Shown here piece by piece: positions 55,826 to 64,000 of a DNA stretch of 64,000 nt. The notes below the pieces were generated by a model, which ran no database searches, had not been told where the DNA came from, and saw only the letters and a list, made by a program, of their open reading frames with translations. Both the position numbers and the translations under genes were made by a program. Location of the stretch: positions 464,911 through 528,910 of the forward strand of contig JAFAYI010000029.1 of NCBI GenBank assembly GCA_019240475.1. The letters are read 5' to 3'. The first letter of the stretch is position 1. Each line of letters begins with the position of its first letter. The stretch is from Acidobacteriaceae bacterium. Its GTDB lineage: Bacteria; Acidobacteriota; Terriglobia; Bryobacterales; Bryobacteraceae.

Positions 55826-56641
55826 ATGTATCATCACGTGAAACAACTCATGTACACAGTGAACGTCGGAACGCCTGATCCGAAGTTCGGCAACATGCTT
55901 CTGGAGCAATTCGGGGGGGCCAACGGCGAGCTTGCCGCCGCCATGCAATATTCCATTCAAGGTTTGAACTGCGACGATCCTGAACGCAAGGACTTGCTGA
56001 TGGACATCGGCACGGAAGAATTAAGCCATCTGGAAGTGGTCGGTACTCTCGCCCGGCTTCACCTCAAGCCCACCAAGAATCAACGGAGCGCCGCGGAGGC
56101 CGATCCACTCATCGCCATTGCCGGAGGCGGGGGCGCATCGCTCTACAACTCTCAAGGCGACCCGTGGACAGCCGACTATCTGAAGATCACCGGCGAGCTC
56201 GATGTCGATCTTCGCAGCAACATCGCGGCCGAAGCCCGCGCCAAGATTGTCTATGAGCGCCTCATTAACTTCACTGACGATCCCGGCACTATCGACGCCT
56301 TGCAGTTCCTCATGACGCGCGAAATCACGCACATGAAGGCCTTCACACTGGCTCTCGAGAGCATGGGCAAGGACCGGTTCAGCATTGGCCTCATCCCGCC
56401 CACGCCCGGCTTGGTCAATCAGTATTTCAACGACTCTACCGGCGAAAACGAAATGGGAGACACCGACGCGCGCGGCCCCTGGAACCAGGGCGGCGATTGG
56501 GAATTCGTCGAAGCACCCGCATTTGAGCCGTTCAAGTCGGAGAAAGCGGGCACGCGGCAATCCGCAAGTTCCGCCGAATCTCAAGGCGACGGGCATGCCA
56601 AGAAGCGATCCGCCGCCGCTTCGAGCAAAGCGACTTACTAA
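55826..56641 (+). CDS. Manganese catalase
   Basis: The product has 271 residues. Non-heme catalases use a di-manganese site in a ferritin-like four-helix bundle to dismutate hydrogen peroxide. The expected ligands are visible in QFGGANGELAAAMQYSIQG (Glu), GTEELSHLEVV (Glu and His), AEARAKIVYERL (Glu) and REITHMKAFTLAL (Glu and His). The C-terminal 50 residues (after GDWEFVEAP) are low-complexity Ser/Ala/Lys. It follows a strong terminator, so it probably has its own promoter. It stops 1 bp before the convergent sortase gene. Confidence 0.93.
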   Translation: MYHHVKQLMYTVNVGTPDPKFGNMLLEQFGGANGELAAAMQYSIQGLNCDDPERKDLLMDIGTEELSHLEVVGTLARLHLKPTKNQRSAAEADPLIAIAGGGGASLYNSQGDPWTADYLKITGELDVDLRSNIAAEARAKIVYERLINFTDDPGTIDALQFLMTREITHMKAFTLALESMGKDRFSIGLIPPTPGLVNQYFNDSTGENEMGDTDARGPWNQGGDWEFVEAPAFEPFKSEKAGTRQSASSAESQGDGHAKKRSAAASSKATY

Positions 56642-57160
56642 CTACGTTCCTTCTAACTCCGCCTGCACGATAAACCGTTCCGGTGCGTTCCCCACGTACC
56701 GGAACGGGTAACAGGTAACTAGCGTCAGCAGGGAGCGACCGTCCTGGCTAAGTGCGGTTTTATCGTCTGCCCCGACCACGCGTATATTCTTCACTACATA
56801 AATGTAAGTGGCGGCGGACCGAATCCTCACCCGGTCGCCCAGCCGTATGCCACGAAGTACTCGGAACTCGGCGTCACGATGAGCCGCGATCGCGGCGTTT
56901 CCATGGGATCCGAGTTCAGCCGTGCCGGGAACATGCTCGGCCGAAATGCTGAGCGCGTCCTGTTCGTCACCTTCTAAGACAAGCACGTGCATGCGCAGGC
57001 GGGGAATGTCCAGCGTGCCGGCGAGCTTTAGTCCGGGCCTCAAGATTGAAGCAAGCTGAGGCCGGGCCTCGACAACCGACCTTTCCGTCCACCGCCAGCC
57101 CGCCGCGCACACCAAACTTAAACCTGTGGCGAGCAGCGCGGCCTCAAGCCATCGTCTCAC
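56642..57160 (-). CDS. Sortase (class D/E-like transpeptidase)
   Basis: The product has 172 residues with an N-terminal transmembrane helix (about 6-24). The sortase barrel follows: GTLDIPRLRMHVLVLEG, VPGTAELGSHGNAAIAAHRD, LGDRVRIRSAATYIYVVKN and LLTLVTCYPFRYVGNAPERF. The catalytic set is complete: His94 (AAHRD), Cys150 (TLVTC) and Arg162 (PERF). It should cleave a C-terminal sorting motif and transfer the protein to an acceptor. The likely substrate, with an MPKTAS tail, is encoded two genes upstream in the same operon. In a Gram-negative-type bacterium the acceptor is unknown. Confidence 0.92.
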   Translation of the reverse strand: MRRWLEAALLATGLSLVCAAGWRWTERSVVEARPQLASILRPGLKLAGTLDIPRLRMHVLVLEGDEQDALSISAEHVPGTAELGSHGNAAIAAHRDAEFRVLRGIRLGDRVRIRSAATYIYVVKNIRVVGADDKTALSQDGRSLLTLVTCYPFRYVGNAPERFIVQAELEGT

Positions 57161-57429
57161 CGGCGCTCCTTCCGTTGCCGCAAAACCTGAACCAGCGCCT
57201 CCAAGCGCCGATTGCGTGTCTCCAATCGGGTCATCTCATCTATATCCGTCGTCGAAGTCTTAGTGTTTGCGATGCGAACCGGCCGGAACTCGCCGCTTTC
57301 ATGCGTAGAGGCCGCCGCTCCAAAGCCCACCAGCGCGCCCGCAATCGCGGTCAAGCCGATCCGTCTCCAACTCTCTTTCAGCAAGGACCAGTTGCGATCC
57401 TTCTTCGCGCCTACCCGGATTCGTTTCAT
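57157..57429 (-). CDS. Membrane-anchored coiled-coil protein in the sortase operon
   Basis: The product has 90 residues. A basic N-terminus (MKRIRVGAKKDR), one transmembrane helix starting WRRIGLTAIAG (about 21-41), a short polar linker, and a C-terminal coiled coil (about 63-90, MTRLETRNRRLEALVQVLR). The helix resembles that of the protein at 58215-58595 (W, two basic or polar residues, I, then GxLxGFxAAA). It overlaps both the substrate and sortase genes by 4 bp, so it is translated between them. It may organise the sortase or its substrate in the membrane. Confidence 0.7.
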   Translation of the reverse strand: MKRIRVGAKKDRNWSLLKESWRRIGLTAIAGALVGFGAAASTHESGEFRPVRIANTKTSTTDIDEMTRLETRNRRLEALVQVLRQRKERR

Positions 57430-58145
57430 CCGGCGGTCCTCTTCCGATCAAGCGCTAGACCCAGGCCGGCGGCGGTCAGCAGCAGTCCCCACAATGCAAG
57501 TTCAGCCGTGTTGCTCGCGGTTTTCGGCATGTGCGCCGGCCCCATGGGCGCCCGCGCCTGAGCCGTTTCTACAGGCCCGCTCTCTACAGCCGCATACTTG
57601 GCCGCTGCCACGCCTTCGCCGCGATGATCCGCCGTGATGCGCTTCGGCGATAGCAGCCACAGCGTCACCACTTTCATGTCGTCGGCCGACAGATTCTGTG
57701 GGAGCTTGTCGTATTGCGGATCGACCGCCAGCACTGGCTCGCCGCTCTTTCGTGTAATCTTCACAGCCTCCGGTTTCGGATAGGCGACTTCCAACGGCAT
57801 CGAACAGCCAGGACATGCCCATCCCTTGAGGGCGCCGTCTTCACCCGCATCGGATCGAAAGAAGATTAACCCGTTCGCCGTCGCCGTGCCAAGCTTGTCG
57901 CTAGGCGTGGTCAGCAGGTAATAGCGACGCTCGCTGCCTCTTGCTTGTATGCGAAGAATCGCCCGGTCCCGGAGCCGGTCCTCCACGCTGAAGGTGTATT
58001 CGCCGGACTCTAGAGTCGCCCCCGGAATCTGCAGCTTCTGCGCGAGTCGAACAATCTGTGTCTCTGGGGCGCCCCAACCCCGCCCGGCAGCTCCGAGCAG
58101 TGCTCCCAATGCAAGAGCCGAATGCAGGTACCGTCCGCTAACCAT
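57426..58145 (-). CDS. Likely sortase substrate with MPKTAS C-terminal signal
   Basis: The product has 239 residues. The signal peptide (about 1-25) is followed by a strand-rich region, KLQIPGATLESGEYTFSVED, and a CPGC pair (GWACPGCSMPLEV). The C-terminus has a sorting-type signal: MPKTAS (206-211), hydrophobic helix ELALWGLLLTAAGLGLAL, and a basic tail DRKRTAG. It resembles acidobacterial exported proteins with an LPxTAS tail. It is first in the operon, behind AGGAGGGG before the ATG, and is followed by the coiled-coil and sortase genes. The surface role is unknown. Confidence 0.8.
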   Translation of the reverse strand: MVSGRYLHSALALGALLGAAGRGWGAPETQIVRLAQKLQIPGATLESGEYTFSVEDRLRDRAILRIQARGSERRYYLLTTPSDKLGTATANGLIFFRSDAGEDGALKGWACPGCSMPLEVAYPKPEAVKITRKSGEPVLAVDPQYDKLPQNLSADDMKVVTLWLLSPKRITADHRGEGVAAAKYAAVESGPVETAQARAPMGPAHMPKTASNTAELALWGLLLTAAGLGLALDRKRTAG

Positions 58146-58214
58146 AAAACCCCTCCTAATCGGTCATACGACACCCGGAGGGGTGGCGGATTTCACACTG
58201 GCAGTAATGCCAGC

Positions 58215-58595
58215 CTAGCCGTGACTGCGTCTGCGGTGTACCTTCGCCTTATGAGCACGAGCCGCTGGATGCGCCTTTTGCAGTTGGTCTATTAGCGCCT
58301 GCAGATGCTCGTTTTCAGCTCGTAGCTGGGAGACTTCCTGGGATGCGAGAGCAGGCTGCGTAGTCGCACCCGCCGCATAGACCACCTGGGTGAGCGGAGG
58401 ATTTTCTCTGGAACTCACGGCCGCGGCCAGAAATCCGGCCAGCACTCCCGACGCCGCCGCAATCGCGATCTTGTTCCAATGCTGCCTGAGATACTGCGGG
58501 AAGAATCCCGCGCCGCTCCGCACTGCCGCCGCTGGATAAGCTATTCGGATCGGTCGAGAAAGAGGACCCAATGCCGCCGAGTATTGGCTGCTCAC
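58215..58595 (-). CDS. Membrane-anchored coiled-coil protein, related to the sortase-operon protein
   Basis: The product has 126 residues from a GTG start with AGGAG 7 nt upstream. It has a 38-residue N-terminus, one transmembrane helix starting HWNKIAIAAASGVLAGF, a linker, then a coiled coil (about 88-110, VSQLRAENEHLQALIDQLQ) and a basic His/Lys/Arg-rich end (RAHKAKVHRRRSHG). The helix sequence and layout match the 90-residue protein at 57157-57429. It is upstream of, and in the same direction as, the substrate-sortase operon, 69 bp away. Confidence 0.7.
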   Translation of the reverse strand: MSSQYSAALGPLSRPIRIAYPAAAVRSGAGFFPQYLRQHWNKIAIAAASGVLAGFLAAAVSSRENPPLTQVVYAAGATTQPALASQEVSQLRAENEHLQALIDQLQKAHPAARAHKAKVHRRRSHG

Positions 58596-58759
58596 GGTAT
58601 ACTCCTGTTCCGTTTCTCTGTTGCGCCGAACTTCGTCAGTAAGAGCGAGCGCCTAGCCGAGCCTAGACACCCCGCCAAAAATGGGAATTGCCATCATATC
58701 ACTTCCCGAACAAATTGGAAAAGAACTGTTTCAACCAAGCCGAGCGCGCCGCGCGCATG

Positions 58760-60190
58760 TCACTGCTGATAGTTCTGGATATAGGAATCGCGAGGCAACC
58801 CCATGCCGCGAGCCTTCTGTCGCAGCCGCGCCGCTTCCTCGCGAGTCATCCGGCCGCCGGCCACCACCAGGTAAGGGCTGCCTCCACTGGGCGAAAATGT
58901 CTCCGCGTTGAGTCCCTGATACTTTGCGTTCACCCAGCGCGCCTTGCTATCGGCATCCGTTTGCTTGGCGTAGGTATAAAGCACAACGCGCCATACCGAT
59001 CCCTTCACGTACTCGGGCGCCCTGGTTGCCGAAGCGGCCGCCGGCGCCCCTGCCACGGCGGAAGGAGTTACCGGCTTTGCGGCGGGCTGAGCCTCGTCGG
59101 GCGAGAGAGTCTTCGATTCCCATGCGGCGCCTTGCCGGGGCGCCGACGCGGCAGGTCTCGCCGTCGCAATCGGTTGCTGCTTGGGACGCAATAGCCAAAT
59201 CAAAACCAGCACCACAAGGATTCCAGCAGCCGCGTAGATCCACCATGCCCGCAGCTTCGGCTCTTGTTTGGGACGCATCGCAATGACGGGCGGCGGAGGG
59301 GCCGCCGTACCGTTCGCAGGCGCCGGCACGCTCGCTGGACGTGCAGAGCGCGCCGCAAGCGACGCCTTCTTCACCTCGCTTCGCGGCTGATCGAGTAACA
59401 ACGCCTCCACCTGCCCTGCCTTCGGCCTTGCTGCTGGATCTGTTTCGAGGCATTTCAAAGCAATGCGGCCGAACGGGGCCGGCAGCTTGGCCGCCTGCTC
59501 CGTGCAGTCTTCTTCGCAGCGTTGCTGCGTCAGAATCTCGACCAACGTCGCGCCCACGCACCAGAGGTCCGCTTCCGGAGTTGTGTTGAAGGCTTCGCTC
59601 TCCGGCGCCAGGTATCTTGCTCGCGGCAACTGCGCAAGCGGCGCTCGTCCCGCGCTGCGCACGCCTTCGGTTGAAAGCTGAATCGCTTCGCCGACCGCCA
59701 CGATTCGATCCGGCGATACGGCTCCGTGCGCAAGGCCGTGGCTGTGCAACTGCTCCAAGCCGCGCGCCAGCGCCAACAACACCTCGCTCGCTTCTTCCTT
59801 GCTGAGCGGCCTCTCCGTTACGGCTTCGTTCAGGGTTTCGTCCGGCCGCCGTAAGACTACATAGGCGAGCGTCGCGCCATCGCTCCGCGTCTGCCCCGCT
59901 CCCAACGGCGCGGCCAGATAGCGGCTGGCCAATCGTTTGGCCTGTAGCCAGTCCTGTGCCTGCTGTTCGGCCTCGTTCTCACGCGCCAAAAATATCCTGG
60001 CGATAGCGTTCGCTCCGGGATCTCCCAGCACTCGCGCCTTGAACGTGGCTTCGCTCTCTTCGGCAGCTAATATCGTCTCCAGTTGATATCCGCCTTCAAG
60101 GACCGTGCCCTGCAATTGCGTCCAATCCACGTCGGTTGTCGTAAGTTCACCAGGCATCATTAACGGAAGTAATCGCGCTATTCGAGGCAT
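58760..60190 (-). CDS. Pseudokinase with transmembrane helix and C-terminal SPOR domain
   Basis: The product has 476 residues from the ATG at 60190, which has GGGGAG 4 nt upstream. A kinase-like region (about 30-275) retains the fold landmarks YLAPES and ADLWCVG but has lost catalytic residues: the VAIK Lys is Arg (AIARIF), the HRD motif is HGAVSPDR and no DFG is visible. A Pro/Ala linker follows, then a transmembrane helix (about 320-340, WWIYAAAGILVVLVLIWLL), a second linker, and a SPOR domain (about 405-476, WRVVLYTYAKQTDA...YLVVAGGRMTREEA). SPOR domains bind peptidoglycan stripped of stem peptides at division sites. It probably links a cytoplasmic signalling scaffold to the wall. Confidence 0.85.
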   Translation of the reverse strand: MPRIARLLPLMMPGELTTTDVDWTQLQGTVLEGGYQLETILAAEESEATFKARVLGDPGANAIARIFLARENEAEQQAQDWLQAKRLASRYLAAPLGAGQTRSDGATLAYVVLRRPDETLNEAVTERPLSKEEASEVLLALARGLEQLHSHGLAHGAVSPDRIVAVGEAIQLSTEGVRSAGRAPLAQLPRARYLAPESEAFNTTPEADLWCVGATLVEILTQQRCEEDCTEQAAKLPAPFGRIALKCLETDPAARPKAGQVEALLLDQPRSEVKKASLAARSARPASVPAPANGTAAPPPPVIAMRPKQEPKLRAWWIYAAAGILVVLVLIWLLRPKQQPIATARPAASAPRQGAAWESKTLSPDEAQPAAKPVTPSAVAGAPAAASATRAPEYVKGSVWRVVLYTYAKQTDADSKARWVNAKYQGLNAETFSPSGGSPYLVVAGGRMTREEAARLRQKARGMGLPRDSYIQNYQQ

Positions 60191-60203
60191 GCGCTCCCCG
60201 TCA

Positions 60204-62371
<2,168 letters not shown>

Positions 62372-62382
62372 AACCGTCTTGT

Positions 62383-63429
62383 ATGAAAACCGCTTCCGCT
62401 ATTTTGCTTTTCGCCGCGGCTCTTCAGGCTGGCAGCACGCCACCACAAGCGCTGCTGGTGCTCTCGAAAGGCGATAACGCGCTCGCTATTGTCGATCCCT
62501 CGAACCTGAACATCCTCGCTCGCATTCCGTGCGGTCCGGACCCACACGAAGTCATCGCGTCCTCCGATGGCAAGCTCGCCTATGTCTCGAATTACGGCGG
62601 AGGCGCGTACAACACGCTTTCAGTGATCGATCTGATCGCGCAAAAGGCTTTGCAACCCATCGACCTTGGCCCCCTTCGCGGCCCGCACGGCCTGGCTTAT
62701 CTAGATGAAAAGGTTTGGTTCACCGCCGAAGGCGCGAAGGCCATCGGGCGTTACGATCCCGCCAGCAAGAAGGTCGATTGGATTCTTGGCACGGGTCAAA
62801 ACAGAACGCACATGATCTGGGTGTCCGAAGACCTCCAACACGTCGTTACTTCGAACGTCAGCTCCGCCACGATCACCATGATCGATAAGACGGTCGTGCG
62901 GGGCGGACCTCCCGGACCTCCTCCCGGATCTGGTGGCGGCGCACCTCCAGGCGGAGGACCTCCCGGACCGCCGCGCGCGGATTGGAACGAGATCGTGGTC
63001 CCCGTCGGTCGTGGCTCTGAAGGCTTCGACGTATCACCCGATGGCAAACAGATCTGGGTTGCCAACGCGCAAGACGGAACCATTTCCATCATCGATGTCG
63101 CCGACAGGAGCGTCGTTCAAACGCTCGACGCCGATGTCAAAGGCGCGAACCGGCTGAAATTTACGCCCAACGGAAGGCTGGTGTTCGTATCGACACTCGG
63201 AGGCTCCGCGGTCAGCGTCTTCGATGCCTCCACTCGCAAGCTCGTGAAACAGGTTGAAACCGGCCACGGGGCGGCGGGCATTCTCATGCAACCGGATGGG
63301 GCTCGCGTGTTCGTTGCCTGCACGCCCGACGATTATGTCGCGATCATCGATCCCGCTTCGCTTACCGTTACTGGCCGCATCCAGCCCATCAAACATCCGG
63401 ACGGGCTTGCGTGGGCTACCGCGCGATAA
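62383..63429 (+). CDS. Exported YVTN-type beta-propeller protein with a Gly/Pro insert
   Basis: The product has 348 residues from the ATG at 62383. A signal peptide (about 1-17) precedes propeller blades with the typical repeat KLAYVSNYGGGAYNTLSVID, IWVANAQDGTISIIDVADRS and LVFVSTLGGSAVSVFDAS. Between blades at about residue 173-197 is a low-complexity run of Gly and Pro (GGPPGPPPGSGGG repeated). YVTN propellers bind protein or ligand at the cell surface; many are of unknown role. It follows thiC by 11 bp. Confidence 0.8.
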   Translation: MKTASAILLFAAALQAGSTPPQALLVLSKGDNALAIVDPSNLNILARIPCGPDPHEVIASSDGKLAYVSNYGGGAYNTLSVIDLIAQKALQPIDLGPLRGPHGLAYLDEKVWFTAEGAKAIGRYDPASKKVDWILGTGQNRTHMIWVSEDLQHVVTSNVSSATITMIDKTVVRGGPPGPPPGSGGGAPPGGGPPGPPRADWNEIVVPVGRGSEGFDVSPDGKQIWVANAQDGTISIIDVADRSVVQTLDADVKGANRLKFTPNGRLVFVSTLGGSAVSVFDASTRKLVKQVETGHGAAGILMQPDGARVFVACTPDDYVAIIDPASLTVTGRIQPIKHPDGLAWATAR

Positions 63430-63456
63430 GCGCCGAGCGCCTACCCAGAACTCGGC

Positions 63457-63720
63457 TTACTGAATTTTCTTCGCGTTCTTGGCTTCGGCGGCCGCTTTTT
63501 TCTGGGCCTGCATCTCGCGGGCCTTGGCGGCCTTCTTTTGGAACCGGTCAACTCGTCCTTCGGTATCGACCAGTTTCTGCCGGCCAGTGAAGAACGGGTG
63601 ACAACTGGAACAGATCTCAACCCGCAGATCGCCCCGCTGCGTGGAGCGAGTGCGGAAGGTGGACCCACACGCACAGATCACATTCACTTCGTCATAGGCG
63701 GGATGAATCCCTGCTTTCAT
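63457..63720 (-). CDS. rpmE: 50S ribosomal protein bL31
   Basis: The product has 87 residues. The zinc-binding cysteine pairs are CACG (about 16-19) and CSSC (about 37-40), followed by [20 protein letters not shown], the conserved core of zinc-type L31. The C-terminal 20 residues are Lys/Ala-rich. The start has AAGGA about 10 nt and again 3 nt upstream. It lies downstream of a terminator-like stem-loop on its own strand. Confidence 0.93.
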   Translation of the reverse strand: MKAGIHPAYDEVNVICACGSTFRTRSTQRGDLRVEICSSCHPFFTGRQKLVDTEGRVDRFQKKAAKAREMQAQKKAAAEAKNAKKIQ

Positions 63721-63790
63721 TTCCTTGGAATCCTTTCAAATTATGGGCGGCTGAACTACAGGCGGGCTTAGATCCATGTTAACACGCAAA

Positions 63791-63837
63791 ATCCCGCTGA
63801 GCTGGCGGCTTGACATGCCTGCGCAACTCAGCGGGAT
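63791..63837 (-). terminator. Stem-loop terminator on the minus strand upstream of rpmE
   Basis: Perfect 11-bp arms ATCCCGCTGAG (63791-63801) and CTCAGCGGGAT (63827-63837) enclose a 25-nt loop. Read on the minus strand, the stem is followed by TTTTGCGTG. It would end a minus-strand transcript coming from the right edge, before rpmE. Confidence 0.55.
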
Positions 63838-64000
63838 CTACTTTGGAGCCTTACGGCTATACTCTAGCTACGTTACGCGCGACGGGCGGCCGGTCCACAG
63901 GAACTGCGGCCTCGTCACTGAACGAAACCTGAACGTACGAACGTCGACTCTAAGAGTCGGCCACCTCGCGCGTGGATTGTATGCTACAGTCACTACCAGA
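63838..64000. other. Right-edge intergenic region with a small palindrome
   Basis: No convincing coding frame is present: open frames on both strands reach the edge but lack codon bias and recognisable sequence. CGACTC-TAA-GAGTCG (63945-63959) is a perfect 6-bp inverted repeat. TATACT at 63858-63863 could be a plus-strand -10. A structured RNA or a gene continuing to the right cannot be excluded. Confidence 0.4.

Noticed and set aside
63814..64000. Plus-strand frame open to the right edge starting at an ATG in the stem-loop
   Set aside because: Codon use is not GC3-biased as in real genes here, there is no ribosome site, and the frame starts inside the terminator loop.

Overview
This window looks like chromosomal DNA of an acidobacterium, probably from the Bryobacterales/Solibacter side. 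The assignment is an inference from gene content; no rRNA or tRNA was found to confirm it. The DNA is GC-rich and densely packed, with many 4-bp ATGA/GTGA overlaps. It carries a duplicated-FtsX orphan permease of the ADOP type, PEP-CTERM proteins, a sortase with an MPKTAS-tailed substrate, an STGP-motif protein, and two secreted NLPNFIC-motif proteins. All of these are features I associate with Acidobacteriota.

Layout. 0-2.7 kb: end of an A-type Fe-S carrier, murQ, and a tannase/feruloyl esterase. 2.8-7.8 kb: a 1662-residue secreted repeat protein whose repeat blocks recur exactly every 606 bp, closed by a strong hairpin. 7.9-13.4 kb: a PEP-CTERM protein, a TonB-C-domain protein, a beta-propeller protein, an M23 peptidase and small membrane proteins. 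13.4-18.5 kb: suhB overlapping hemQ, then a nucleoside-salvage operon (pyrimidine phosphorylase, NupC, purine phosphorylase). 18.5-25.7 kb is accessory: the ADOP permease, unknown secreted proteins, a broken cupin gene, and three copies of a short repeat that spans stop codons. 25.8-32.6 kb: a PAS histidine kinase, an NfeD-like protein, a truncated UvrC-like protein, and a three-gene unknown cluster with tandem paralogous membrane proteins.

32.7-38.7 kb: a zinc-ribbon microprotein, yvcK and glmU behind a near-consensus promoter, then truB and an ABC exporter. 38.8-47 kb: a DUF3108 protein, the second NLPNFIC protein, and a five-gene minus-strand operon (acyl-CoA dehydrogenase, meaB, methylmalonyl-CoA epimerase, mtnP, GT9-like transferase) divergent from lysS. 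47-53 kb: a LolC/E-type permease, a two-subunit molybdenum hydroxylase (iorA/iorB) and a lone nuoI. 53-56.6 kb: an ECF sigma/anti-sigma pair divergent from a PEP-CTERM protein, a ferritin-like protein and a manganese catalase. 56.6-60.2 kb: a sortase operon with its likely substrate, two related membrane/coiled-coil proteins and a pseudokinase-SPOR protein. 60.2-64 kb: a membrane protein, thiC, a YVTN propeller and rpmE.

The most interesting material is the sortase-centred surface module, the exact-period giant repeat protein, the stop-codon-spanning repeat mosaic around the cupin pseudogene, and several genes with a -10-like element 5-8 nt before the start codon. No CRISPR array, insertion sequence or prophage was seen.
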